Source: Sclerodactyla briareus
Taxonomy: Eukaryota > Echinodermata > Holothuroidea > Dendrochirotida > Sclerodactylidae
Reading direction: 5' to 3'
Assembly (NCBI GenBank): GCA_026419785.1
Contig: JAODTK010003721.1
Coordinates: forward strand, 372,001 to 436,000
Length of the DNA: 64,000 bases
The notes beneath the pieces are model-generated. The model was given only the letters and a program-made list of their open reading frames with translations. It ran no database searches and was not told the DNA's origin. Shown here in pieces: positions 13,601 through 27,800 of the stretch (position 1 is its first letter; every line of letters starts with the position of its first letter). The translations under genes were made by a program, and so were the position numbers.

Positions 13601-14900
13601 TGGTAACGATGAGTCGGCAGTGGGCACGCAAAGCGCGTGCTGAATTTTTTGGGTCACACGGAAAGTGACCTATATATGCGACAAATAATTTAATCACGGC
13701 TACACTTTATATCCCATGAAGTGTAACCCTCCCTCACCCCCTAGAAAATAACATTCTTAAAACTCCAATATGGGGAGTGCCTGCCCCACACAGAGGGCCA
13801 CCCCTGCAAGATTTTTTTTTGAAAGTCACATACATCTTGTAAATGTCTGTCTTATGTAGGGGTAACATTCAGCACAGAATGACATCACATCGTGTACAAG
13901 TGGTGAAAGTGTGGTTGGTGGTGGGTGAATTCAAGCCATCCAGATCCACATTATTGGTAGAATGCATTTAGTGTTTAGAAAAGCCTCTGACCAAGAATAG
14001 GGGTCCGGACCACCTTGGATCCCCCTCGTATCGCTATACGATGACTGTTACTAGCTGACAGAGACATGAAACTAGTCACTGTTGCCAGTTAAAAGATTCT
14101 GACTGATTTTTATTACATCAGAAGATTGTCCAGCTCTCAGATTTCACATCGCAGCAAAAATGTCGCTACTCTTCTTGCCACACACTGAGACCTGATTCTA
14201 CTTACAATCTTACAGAGGGGTTATTTGCTCTAGATGACAACATCAGCAGAAATTGGCAGATAAAACTTTCTTCTTTCCTTCCTACAATCATTGTAGCCAC
14301 GAGTATATGTACAAATCCAATGTTACAGGCAAAATCGTTCGCAATGGTTTCGATCAGCCCTGTACTTGCCTTGATATATTCGGTGGGGCTACAAATGAAG
14401 GGATTAACATACACAAGCGCTGTAATGAATGGATTGCACTTACGGAAAGACACTTTTTTCACTGACACAACAGTTTACAACAACTTGGAAACAATGTAGC
14501 GTATGCAGAAGAAATTCATACTGAATTACTGTAATAGCAAGAATGACTTGTTTTCTTCTCTGCATTGGCTCTGAATATGTCTCCTGGGACTTTTTCCTAA
14601 CATCTCTGTGTATGACGGTCGCAACGCTAGATGCTAAGTTGCAATGTGTCATTTCTTATTCCTAATTGCCCAAGTTAGGATATTGAGAAGATCAAAGGGT
14701 TATTCTTCTGTTCCTCAAAGACATGAGGTCTAGCTTCTCTGTACAAGACAGGGATACCTGGGACAGAATCTGCCTGGCTAACCTCCTATATGGGGTTTTA
14801 CATTGATGCAACGAACCCACTGTCTGTGAATTACCTACCTTTTTGAGTTCCCCAATGATAAAAGTAATTCATCTCAATTGAACGTTCACCCCATGCTAGA
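10625..14900. other. Intergenic, nothing recognised apart from the 12,447 hairpin
   Basis: AT-rich sequence without coding signals on either strand. The only structure seen is the possible transposon end at 12,447-12,500. Confidence 0.5.
12447..12500. mobile_element. Possible end of a small DNA transposon, with hairpin
   Basis: cataaccaggggcggatccag is followed by nine T, five C, six A and tctggatcc, so ggatccagattttt and its complement face each other. CAGGGGCGGATCCAG-type ends are common in small elements of marine invertebrates (from memory). A matching far end was not found. Confidence 0.35.
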
Positions 14901-14904
14901 TCGG

Positions 14905-15240
14905 ATCAGATTAGCTCAGTTAGTAGAGTAGGAATTGATGATCGAAAGTTCCGGAGTTTGAAACTTTCAGGTGCGTCCTTGGGCAAGGGGCTTTATCTCC
15001 GTTGCTTAGTCCTACCCAGGCGTTATTGGGAAGCTCTGAGAGGTTACTGTATCACAAGTGCGCTGATACGGCAGCCATGTGATGAAATTTGGGGAGGCGA
15101 CCAGTGTCGGTTGCCAGGAGTGTATTGCTCGAGATGGCACTATGGTGCGGCGAACAGTAATGGGGGTAATGGCCTTCAGCGCTCGAGACTTATTATGGTA
15201 TGAAGAAATAAGAATGGGTACATTATTATTATATCCTATA
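14905..15240 (+). mobile_element. tRNA-derived SINE
   Basis: The head has a tRNA-like A box (attagctcagttagtaga) and a worn B box (ggagtttgaaac). The body has the shared phrase ccttgggcaaggggctttatctc, then tacccaggcgttattggg. The tail ends at an att-rich run (15,222-15,236). The family resembles the element at 25,815. Confidence 0.75.
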
Positions 15241-15647
15241 TAACAGAGGTGCAGTGATGTATGTGTTCCCACATTTCACTTGAAACCCTCAATAAAATGG
15301 TGTCAAAATTGCATAGCCCTACTGAGGGTGAACCACAATTTGTGATCAGCCGAGAGCAACAGGTGCACACAGATGACATTACTCAGACTCAGAATCATCC
15401 ATGAAAATAACTGCTTTACCATGTTTTCATCAACAGATGCCCTAACATGTTCGGTTATCCCAACGTGTTAACCTGTTCTCAAAGAGTACACTAATGAAAT
15501 AGCACCAAAATTTCCACAGCGATAAGTAGACCATTTCAAGCTTTTACAAGATTTATAAGCTTTAGAAGCAGTAGACAGCCAGCATGACAAAGCCATGGCT
15601 CTTCCGCATTATTCATTCGAAGTGAACGTTCGTTAACCCTGACTTTA

Positions 15648-15800
15648 TCAGCCCCCCACAGACACCCAGGACGACTGAGTGGCACTCCTTTGTGTTCCAC
15701 TCGATCTACCGGTTCTCAAATACGGATCCACTGGCTGGTTGGCGCCGTTGTATCACCGATGACGGTGTAACAGCCGGCGTACCAGGACCTGGAAGGCCAC
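15648..15800 (-). CDS. NEURL4: NEURL4 last coding exon
   Basis: After an AG acceptor (ttagtcatag) the exon reads VAFQVLVR, CYTV, PVDPYLRT and IEWNTKECHSVVL across frame changes. A TGA lies at 15,648-15,650 in one frame near the expected end. The family ends QVAFQVCVRPGSYT...LEWVTKEKGATLLCALLVRVE, so spacing and end point agree. This fixes the 3' end of the gene. Confidence 0.82.
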
Positions 15801-18800
15801 CTATGACTAAGTCTTCTTAGTCTTGCATCTGTGTGACCTGATGGAGGAATTTACATCTGATATTGATATCTAGTATTTATAAGTGACCAGTTATAATTTG
15901 TACACCGCATACTTAGTAATGAAATAGCCTATTAGTATTATAAATTACTGATATTTTAACATTGCAAGACATTTTTGTTTTAACCAAAGTGAAAGCAGTA
16001 TTAATGAACGTTTCGAAACTCACAAAATACGATGACATCGCTCGCTCTAACTACCGACATACCGATTCACATTGCATGGCAGCCGGCTTCTAGTTATTTC
16101 CATGGAAGCATCCAAGTACGGCAATCACAACATTTTTCAGACCGTTACTTTCTAGGAAAATTTCTGAAGGCCCAAACGACATCGGTCTTGGGGCACGCTG
16201 GGTGAATGGACGTTAATTGCCCCTGCCCAAAAAGGTTGTTGAGGAAGAGGGGGATACCGTAGTAAAAAGAAGGAGAGCGTCCTCTTATGGAAGCTGTTAG
16301 TGATTGGCGGAGGGGAGGGGAGGGGGGAGGGGAGGGGAGTGAGGGAGTCTCAAGAGGTAATGGGAACTGGAGGGTGGAAAGTTGTGGGCGAGAGAGGGGA
16401 GACCATGTCACTAATGGGTGGGGGAAGGAAGGGCCCTTGTTAATTAGGCTTTTAATTTGTGTTTAGCTGGGAGTGGAATATGAGGAAAGGATTGTGTCTT
16501 CCCTAATATGTTTGTGGTAGATAGGATGGGGTAGGGGCAAGGGGAAGACACGAAGAGGGGAGGACGAAAGGGAAAATCTTGTTACTTCAGCTGTAATGCC
16601 ATAGATTGCTGGAATAAAGACGAACATTGAATGCTTTTCATTTAAGATAGGGCCCTAGTGCCCTTTCCAGCTTGATGCACCTTGAAGTCCACTAGCCGAT
16701 AGCCATTTGGCCCATGGATTATGAGCCCTGCCTTTATGTCGAGCGAATGTGTCAAGGTACACTACAAGTACTACATTTATGTAGTGCTTCTGTATTCATT
16801 CAGTATTGTTTGCACATCAACTTGAAAAAAATTTTTTTTTCATTCACACTTTCAACATGTTGGTAAATATCATAAATAAAATCTGACTGTTATATAAGCA
16901 GAAGTGAAGCATGGTCTCAAAGCACTTTACAAATATCACCCCTGATTGTTCAGTTGACTTGCCTACGAATCTACACACTTCTGTGTACACTCAATTGCAG
17001 CGTGTACCTAATCGTGTCACCAGAGAATTTCCAGTTTTATGGGGCTGCCATGTGCAGCACTCACTACTAATTCACAAGTCACCTCACAAGGTTGATACTT
17101 TTAAAGTGGGTAGGATGGCGACAATCGAGGAGACATGCCTTGTTAACAGCATTGCAGAGAAATCCCTTCGGGTTTAAATAGTGGATTTGGGCCGGTCTCG
17201 AGTTTTCTATTTTTGTGATCACAAGTCACAAAATATGAATGATCAGTTATAACATTAAGTAAATGTCAGAATATGAGGAGTTTATCGCAATGCATACAGG
17301 CTAACAAGCTTTATACCAGAAGCAAAATTTACCTGTGTTTTTCACAAACAGGTCGGACCCTGCATACTTGATTGTCGGTGACATGAGAACCTGCGTCGCC
17401 TCTAGAGAACATCCCTTGTCCTGTAGTTGTAATGAGCTACTGAAGGCCAAACCTCCAGAGAGTAACTCTCTGAGGATAGAAGGTAGAAAACCAAACATAG
17501 TGACACATTCCGATACTTGGGTCTGATAGTGGAGGAAATGGGTTATATAGGGGACACTGTGAAAAGTGACGTATGATAGAGAGCTAAGGCTAACAATTTG
17601 GGAGAATAAATCTCAGAAGTTGGCATCCACACAAACGGCATCGTGAGCAAAGCTCGGGTCCCATGTTAGCGATCAATACAGGTCGACATTCATTCAAGGT
17701 TTAATGTCAGTATTACAGTATATGCTAAAATTACCCACTCGCATGATGGATTTCAAGAAGGTTTCCAGTCGGTAACAAACCTGCCCACCAAAACCGAGCC
17801 AGTGTTCGTTCGCAATGGGGAAATTGTAGTTGTTCCTGAAATACTATTAGTAGCAGTAATAGTATTGTCCCCAAATATTGAGGACAAACGTTTTCTCAAG
17901 GAACCAGGCTTCTCAAAGTCATGAAACAAAGAGTAATGACATTCTTCCTCCAGGTATAACGTTTCCTGTCTAGTATTTTTTGATCAGCCCCGGAGATGTT
18001 CCATGATAGGCGACGTGCCATGTCTCTAGAAAATGGATAACATCCTCTCTGGTGTTTAACCTTGGAGAGATTAATTAATAGATTTAATTTCATTCATACT
18101 TGATGATGAAGAAAACAATTAAAGAAGATGATTTTTCAAAAAAAAAACTAATGGCAATTATTTTTAAAGGGAATTGGAATGGAATTTGAAGAATTCAGTT
18201 AACCGTTGCAACAATTGGGAACACGTTCCACACAATTAGGACACATTCTCACATTCGGGAAACATATTCCCACCATTCAGGGAACATGTCCACAATTCAG
18301 ATAACATGTTCCCACAATTCAGGAACACATTCCTACATCAGTAACACGTTCCCACAAGTCAGGAACACGTTCCCACAAGTCAATAACACGTTCCCACAAT
18401 TCAGGAACACGCTACCCACTTGCAGGAATAGTTATCAACTTCAGTAACAAGTTCCACACTTCAGAACAAGTTCCACAATGTCAGTAACACGTTCCCACAA
18501 TCAGGAAACAACAGTTTTTTTTTTTCCCCCCCCCCCCCCCTCCCACAATTTAGGAAAAACATTCCACAAATCAGTAACAGTTCCCACAATTCAGGACATG
18601 TCCCACAATTCAGTACACGTTCCACAATTCTAAGAACACGTTCCCAAACTTTGAACACTTCACACAAATCAGTAACACGTTCCCCCAATTCAGTAACACG
18701 TTCCCACAACAGCAACACGTTTTAAAACTGACGGCCAGGAGAGTGCCAGCAGAGAGTAGAGGTTGGAGTGTTCTTTTGCAAACCTTATGGGTGCTAATGA

Positions 18801-21800
18801 AATGTGATTACAAATTAACTGACATTTCAACCTCACCTAAGTGACCAAAACTGCACCCACTCCAAGCGGTCGACGAGTACCCCCTATGGGGGGTCAATGA
18901 GTACTGTAGGCTCCTCTCCCATGTGTTTGTGGCACGTGTGACAGTAACACTTGTTCAGGTGAGTACTGAGCTAAAGATCCATATGGAGATTCAATAATAA
19001 TTCAGAAAATATTTAGGGTTGAGATCAGTCACATATTTTTTCTGAGTATAATGCGACTTATTGTCAGCTGCAAATCCTTCGGCAGAGAGGCAATTAAATC
19101 CTTTATGGTGCGACCCCCTCCCCTTGTTTGTTTCTGCTCCAACCACAGGGCGGGGCCAGCGGTGAGACAACAGACTACCAATTGTCTCACTCTTTTCAAG
19201 TCTTTGGTATGACCTGCCCAGAATCTGAAACACTTATCTCCCTCGGATAAGAGATGCCGCCCACAGGTAACCCACTTAGTGAGTACAAAGAGCAAGTTTC
19301 AGAATACCCGAGAATATTAGGCAGTACAAACGTACAAGCACGGGGCTCTAGGTAGTAGCACTATAAGGCTTATAGGCCAGGACATGGCAGGTATACTAAA
19401 CTCGGGACTCATTCAAACCCACAGTGGGTATATTTATTGAGGGAACACTGAACAGATCTCCCACTCCGTCAGTCTAGCAGTTCTATGTGGCGCTTACCGG
19501 GTAGGCTGAGAGTGCCTTGACCGGTCACAGAGCTCCTGATAATCACAATCGCCAGACCTGTAGACCAAGAGAGGGCAGACAAACAGACATAGGAGATGCG
19601 CCTTCAAACCTGCTTGAAACAAAGCGGGAAAGATGAGCGCTTATGTCACTGCAGTTTTCTGTATTGTTTTACACTTTGGATGAGGTAAGAGTCGGGGGGG
19701 GGGGGGGGGTGGTTCAGATTAGAGACTTGCAGGAATAAATGTGTGAAGGAGGTATTCCCATCATAACTGTTGGGGGCATTTATTTCTCTGTGAGAAGGGG
19801 CTAAGTTTCTCACCCAAACTTGAAAGAGTTGCCCAAGTTTCATTGCAGATTGCATGAAAATAGCATTTTTGTGGCACACATTACAAATTACCGGCCACTC
19901 AGGTCAAAATTGGAGCAGCTAGAAAATCATATCTAGTCTGCCTGCAGTACTATTACAATTAGTTTCAGTTACCGCAGACCTTTTCCTTTCTTGAAACGCT
20001 TCGCAGCTGGACAGTGTTCCTTTGGACATCACCCACCTGAGTGTATGGTTATGTCAAGATCTATGTCATGGATGACGGTTTGAGACCTGGATCAAACATC
20101 GAAATTGCTGGTCAGTTTGAGTTGCAGAGACGATGGTATTTTTTTACCAGATATTAATTGCCAGCTTGACATATAAGAATCCGCCATCCCCGAAGGGGGG
20201 ATCAAACGGAACCAATATTTGGGGTTACCTATATGGGGGAGGGGCCTTTTGGGAATTTGTGACAACCTAATTTATTACCACTTTCAAGGGCAGCTTTTTT
20301 CCTTTCTTCTGGAGGGCCCACTGCTCCAAGCACTTCTCTGAAACGATCGAGACCTGGAAGAAGAGAAACACACTAATTATGGTTGGTGACTAAACTTAGA
20401 CGACACATGTCCACCATACTATAACAGTGTGAAAGTCAGAGACTAGCATACCCATGTCCTGCCTGTCTACGTAGGGTTGTATTCCATGACATCCTCACCC
20501 CCCCCACTCCATACGAACTTACCCTCCAACCCCTCCCTGCCAGTTCTCTATGCTCCCAATCCCTACAAGCAGCCCCCCCTCCATCACCCACAACCCTCTC
20601 AACCAGGTATTTACCTGTTGACACTGTCCGTACAGGTCCCACCACACCATAGGTCAATTGTGACGGTCCATCATGCACCACCATGCCCATGTCCTGCCTG
20701 TCTACGTAGGGTGTATTCCATTAGATCCCCCTCCCCATACAAATCAACTCCTCCCCCCTCCTGCCATTTCTCTATGCTCCTAACCCTCCGCGCAGCCCCC
20801 TCTCACATCACGCCACACCCCTCTCGACATGGGTACTTACCTGTTGACACTGGCCGTACAGGTCTACCACACCATGCTTTTGAACTGTACATCATGCACC
20901 ACCACGCCCATGTCCTGCCTGTCTTTGTACCGGTGAACTTATGGTCCCCATCAATCAGGACGCCAACACTCCTCCCTTCCTTGATGTTGTCAAGTTGACC
21001 TTCTCCTTTCCTTTGTCTGGTGAAGCAAAGAGGTTAACATTGAGATATACCATGATGACCAAGACAACAAACATTTAGATATACTACGGTGGGTGCGAAC
21101 AGCTATACCTGGCTTGGTGTGATCATTGGTCCGTACCATATTGTAGTGCAAGCATTAGGATATGCCACAGTTGAGCAAGCATGGAGATGTACTGTGTACA
21201 GGTGCGAACCTATACATCCATATTATATCTATATATCATATATGCGAAGACAAATCTGCAAACATACCACGAGTGATCTCGCACATTCTTCACACCAAAG
21301 TTTCCAAATTATGGCTTTTCAATGACTGGATCTATGAATCCTCAATAATACAACTAAGCAAAATGCACAAAGGTGTTAAGGTGGTATCATTGCTCCTTGT
21401 AAGCAAACATTTCAAGTTTGAGTTCCGCAACATCCATTTTCCCCTGCATTCACCCCTAGGTGGTTACACAGTCTGCTGTTGGCAATGACCCGGTCTCAAT
21501 CCCACTTCATGTGTCGGCTGAAATGTTTATCTACAACCATGATTCTGAGTAATCTATACAACTAACCTTCTGCCATTCTGAACCCCATATCTTCCCTGTA
21601 TTACCCAGTGGACTCCTCATTGCACTGGCATTAGCAGCTAGCCGTGCTCTGTCCGGCGCAGACCGACAACTCCAATTCTTGTCGATGACGTCCTTTGGCA
21701 GTTTAGTACGCGATTCTGACCTGATAATACCAATAAGAAGAATATAAACTGAACAAAAGAATTGGTTACCCTGTCAAGCTATCAGGCTGTCAGAAATTTA

Positions 21801-24800
21801 TTCCTTTTTATCTTTGAGGAGTATGTGCTCCTTCATCCAGTGTCCATAGCCAGCTCCGTGTCAGCGGGGCAAATTCATTGGAAGATGTTCAAAAGACTCA
21901 TTGATCAGATTACCAACACACTCTTATACATCCCGACAGACCGAACCACAAGCAATATATCATCATAATACCTTTGTTCTTACATACCACTTTTTACCAT
22001 GTCAAAGACACGCTCAAAGCGTTCTACATATTACCCCTGACATTGTGACTTGTCAACCGTTACCTCTATGTATACAGCATGCGCTATTCTCGTCTCTCCC
22101 TCGATGCACTTTCATACGTCACTCCATCATTTCACCTGGGGGACTTCCCAATAGGGCGGCCACATACGGTGCTCGCTACTCTCCACAAGTCACCTTACAA
22201 AGTACCCACTTTTACACTCGGGTGGCCTGGACCATCCCAAGAGACATGCCATGAGACATGCGATGTCAGAGGGCATTACAGAAAAGTCCTGGGCTCCCGA
22301 AAAATGGCTCTGACTCGCATGTTTTGCGTCTGGAGATCTACCATCTGAGCTAATCTGCCTCCAATAAGCCAACAGGGAGCACACAGCATAGCAGCTGGTG
22401 AAGGTCATTATCATTAGATATGTCAATAAGCACACTAATTTCCTCCCTCAAACAGTTGGTTCTGATGAAGCGGTTTGTGGCTGAAAATGGTTGCATGATC
22501 GTAGCTTGCTGTCCGTCTCCTGGACAGGTTCTCGTTACTGAGTACCACCTTCTTCCCATGGATGGTGTGGAACCGGAATAAGGATTGCTTCTCTGGGAGT
22601 TCCAATCAGTCTGTGGAGTGAGTGAATAATGATCAATTGCACACAACCTAGCTGTAGCAACAGTATTCAAGATGTGAAATAGTAGAATACCCTTCCTATG
22701 ACCCTCCACAAAAGATTCACAAATGTCTATGCAGTGGCACATGGATGGAAGTTTGCATCATGTCATTGGAAGCCATTATGCATGCTTGTGCTGGTGCATT
22801 GACCTGTGACATGCATTGTGCATACTATGACAAAGTCTCCCCCTGTGCCTATTATTTACCCGAAATTGCTTGCTGTAAGTACTCTTCCAAATATTCATGG
22901 CAGGCGCATAGCCAACCTCCCGGTCAGGTGGGCAAGACAATGTATACCCGATTGGAATACGTCTTCCCCCAGGTTCCCCCTGCTGACAAATGTGATGAGC
23001 GGAGGAGGGGTGTCACCACAAACTGTGAGGGCGACAAGACTGCAGGCCTCCCCGTACATCACCATACCCCCATTACCCTCAATGCCATTTTAGGTCCACT
23101 TGTTCTCGCAATTATTCAATTATTTCCCAATTTTGCTGGGTTTTGAGGGTTTTCACTATTCCACCCCCCTTCCCTTCTCTTTCATTCCCCGTTTTGTAGC
23201 CTTTGGTTCCCGATTTGCCCTCTCATCTTTGTCTCAACCCCCTCTCCCCCATAGATGGTGTCATGCAGTTTTTTAGTGCTTTCATTGCAGCACATAATCG
23301 AGGAATTTGGACCCGGCAACAAGTTGGAATAGATGTCCTGAAGGAATAATACCTCTTTGTCCTGTTCTTCGCTGCCTGTTGCTTGATATGGAGGGCGCCT
23401 CAGTGGTTCCTCTGGCAGGTTTACCGCAGAGCTGATGACGGTGACCGAGTCCACCTGTCCGTATAGATCCAGTACTGCATAGACACTCTGCAGAAGACAG
23501 GATTTACTACATTCAATATATAGAAGAACCAGCAATCCTCTCCAACAGTGTATAGTGTATGTGGCATAGGTGGGCCAAACAGAGCATTGAGCCAGGAGCC
23601 AGTGGGGTGTCAGACTAACTGACAGCAGAAGGCTCCACACTCACAGTGCGCAAGTAAAACGGGGTTGGGTTGGGTGGGGTTGGGGGTGGAATGGTCCTGA
23701 TGTGCCCCATGAGGGACTCACATAAATAAACTCTATTACTTTGTCAGTAGCTAATGCATGACTGTGTAAGTGTTTTTCGTGTTAAAAGCAGATTGGACAT
23801 TTGCTCCACTTTGTATAAGTGATCGGTATCTGCATGTACAATAATAAAGATGGCATATAGGCCTATACTGACTGTTATCAGTGTCAGTCTGTACAATATT
23901 ATTGACAGCTACTTTTTTCTCTGAATGACATTCGAGAATGCCATACAACAATCTGCGAAAACGATGTTAAGTATCAGCCAGTTTTGATTTTTTTTGCACG
24001 CTCCGGCAGTAGTCTCAAGATTGTAGGCACTTCAGAGCCTACCCTGTTATCAAATAAACTGTTCAGTCAAAGGTCGGTGTTGTGGCTTCTGTTAAAGCAT
24101 GTATGCGATAGGTTGTTCACCTGATTTTGTCTGATGCAGTCTAATGCATTAAATATCATAAGGGTTGTGGCTATCTTTAAACTGTTATAAAACTTGAACA
24201 AAAAAACTTGAACTTACAGCCCTGGCCAAACGATCATGTGAGTGAACAAAGTTCAATTCATTAAAAATATATAATAGGGGCATGTCTACCTCGAACTGCT
24301 CGGAATTTTTGACTATTTACACAAGTCTAGCTACACAATCAGGTGAGTGAAAAAAGTTAACTCCTAATATATAATAGAATCTGGGGTGTGTCTATCGCTA
24401 CAACTTTCTCTAGTCACAAATTATCGAACCATCAAACATATCAGATGTGGCTGGTTTACTGGGTCTTTTGGGTGAAGGATCATAGACATTTTGCATACAT
24501 CACTCAACCAGTCGGTGGAGAAATCAAGCAATTATCAGACTACTGCACATACCAAAACCATACCAAAACGGTGCGTAAAAATGTGGTGGCATTCCAACAC
24601 TGTTTCGTACCCCTCAGACCGAGAATTCAATATAGAACCAGGCACCTATCAACCACCATAGGACAGCACACATTTCAGCCTAGCCCACAGTAGTTGCGAC
24701 CAAGCTAGGGCATATTGCATACATATGCAGTGTTAGCAGTTATAACAGAATAGTAAGGGATAATTTCAGCTCAATTCCAACTATGATGATAGCTTACAAA

Positions 24801-27800
24801 TGTTGCAGCACTAGGGACATATTCTTACAGAGGCCTGCATGAACTTAGCTTGCAACATGGCTCCATGAGCTGTTGGGCTATTTTTTAGGCTAGAATGGCC
24901 CAAAGTGATGCACCGCTGGCTGCGCTAGGCCGCTTGTGCAACAAATCATATGCCTGCAAGCAGTGGAGACGCCTAAAGCAAATGCAATGAACATGGTGCC
25001 TGTGAACAGCTTAAGCTCTCTCTGTTGAGGACACAGCTTAGGCTAAGCGCGGTTTCTCATGTCTGATATCTATTCGCAATTTTGCTGAGAACAAGCCATC
25101 GGTGTTAACTCGCTGCGCCTTATTATAACTCTTGAATCCACTTCAGGACTTTCCTGGTGATACCCAACTCAATTTGAACATGAACAATTATGAAGTAACT
25201 CATGGAAAGCTTTCTCTGAAAGTCCAAGAAAGTATTGTCCATATTACTGTTGCATGAACGAAAAATTTTCCTTCGAGTCATGTTGGGACTCCTGAATCAG
25301 ATTATGCTCGATATTATATATTGAAATAATTCAGCATATGATCCCTAATATTGGATTTTTCATCACCCTGCAAACAACACTGGTGAGACTTGCTGTGGGA
25401 CAGATCACTTTTCTTCATTAACTCCGATCCCCTTTTTTGCAATCATCCTAGGAATTGTGGCTGTGAAACGACAATGAAGACCGTCGTTGGTTTGCATGTG
25501 CCACAACGTTTTGTATGTATGCGTCCTCTTGATTAAGGGTACATGCATAATATTCTGTGGGCACGAAACACCACGCATGCACTCCCCCCCCCCCAACTCC
25601 TTAACAGGAACCTATGGGACCTACCTTGATCTGTTAGGAGTCTCCCCCAACAGGGAACTCGGGATGTTACCATCACCAAATTGGGGTGAAGGACCAGTGT
25701 GACATCATTTTTGAAATGGCCCCCCAGGATTAATAAGGCGTCGAGCTCGTTAAGCGTCAAGCTCGTACCCCGTGGTTGTGTGTGTCGCTTTTTTTTGTTT
25801 TTTTTTTGGGGTTTGTTGGTGTGCCTTGAGCAAGGTGCTTTAGCTCGATGCTTCACTCTACCCAGGTGTAAATGGGTACCCTGTCGGTAACTTATATAGC
25901 GTTCCGCTGTATGTGGCTGCACCTGTGGGAAGTCCCCCAGGGGACACGATGTGGCATAACTGTTCAGTGTGCCAGGTGCGAACAGCAGGGGTTGTGCACT
26001 ATATAGTGTGGGTGTGAAAAGTTACCAGTGAGCAGGGGTAATGATTGTGAAGCGCTTTGAGATGTGGTTCCCACATGTAAGCGCTATAAAATCGACATCA
26101 TTATCATTATGTCTTCTAAATCCTGCTTGGTGCGTTAGTCAAAAATGTTTGGAGGGGGCGCTATTGGATACACAATCAATTATGCAGTTGGTCTAGCGGC
26201 TATGGGCCATCATGGCTGTGAGATATATAGATAGGGAATCAGGTGTATGACTGCTGGGTCGTGCAAACACATGAGAAGTGCAACATGTGATTTCTGCATA
26301 TATATATATATATATATATATATTCTGTAGTGATTGCAGGGAAGCATGACCCGCTCACTGGTTACAACACACATGCACAGCAGCAGTACAAGTATCAGCT
26401 GTTTCTTCCTTGATATGTCTCTTGCACAGTGGTTGAACTGCCATTTTCAGCTGCTCGCATTGAATTTATACAGAGCCAGCGACACCCCCGTCATCTTCAC
26501 ACACAATTATATCCCCACATGGGGATATTATGGTTTTGTCTCCGCTGCCGCCTTTGGAAATTTTTCGTGTTAACACGATAACTTCAACCCGTGATGGTGC
26601 CATCATCAGATGGCACCTTCACCAAAGTTTTCAACGTTAGTGCCGTTGAGGACAGTCCTAGGAACAGATTGGAGGTGCACGGGAAGTGTTTTGGGCCCAC
26701 AGACTATGTAGGGGTAGTGCCTACATAATGACATATTTGTGAGTTGACACACTTAATCCTTCTAATAGTCAACTCCTTTAAGTCGCCTTACAGTCTTTAC
26801 CTTCAATTCATTAACATTTCCACGATAGTCGTTTCCTAGATGTTGATGCTTGTCATTTGGTTGTTAAGGCCCTTGTTCTTTTCAGGTTAGATCATTGCAA
26901 TGTGTTACTTCTTGGTGCATGCGAGTGACTTTCCTGAAATTACAAGGCATGCGACCTGGGCGGCTAACTTGCCTGTGATTTGTTAAAATATGATTATGCT
27001 AGTCCGTGTCTCCGTCAGCCCAATTGGACTCCCAGTTGAATCAGACTCCTTCAATGGTTGTTGTTTAGTTGTATTTAAGTGATCACTTCTCTTGCTCCCA
27101 CCTACTTACCTGACCTCATAACACTATTGCCCTGGCAGTACTAGCTTACGCTCAGCTTCCGACACACCCGGCTCACAGAGCAAAGCATACATGGAACCCT
27201 TAAATCTGCTAATGCAAGGGTATTCTCCAGTATGGCTCCCCACATGTGGAATAGGTTGCCATGGGAGGTAAGGGAGTCTGTCTCCTTGGCAACATTTAAT
27301 AAGTGTAAGCTTAAGACCTACTTGTATTCTGGGTGTTAGCGCTCTTTTCGTGTTCGTTGTTTGTTGTCCAGCGCTACAATCGCGAAGTAGCAGCGCTTTA
27401 GAAATGCTCACTTATTATTATTATTATATATGTAACCCACCAGCACAATGTGTGTTCAAAGGTCGATTGTCATGTGACAGATTTGCTTTAAACTAGCACA
27501 GCCTGTTTCAGGTGAAAAGAGGACAAATCAAAAACTCTTCATCCCAAGTTTGGAGGTTCTCATATAACATTACAGGGGAATGATGCAAGGGCTGTCTATA
27601 GAGCCTACACAATAGAAGCTGCATTTTGCGCCATGATAACAGAAGCCAAAGGGGGTATTCACCTAGAAATAATGAACATGTATGTCACAAGGCAAATTTT
27701 GCAATAACTGATTGTGCTCTATGGGTACATCGAGTTTCAACTGTCATAATGTAATGGATAAGAAGTACTAAAAGTACAGGCAGACTTTAATTAACATTTT

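Noticed and set aside
26165-26260. tRNA-Glu-like head (ggtctagcggctatggg)
   Set aside because: No B box and no acceptor-stem pairing follow, so it is neither a tRNA gene nor a clear SINE.
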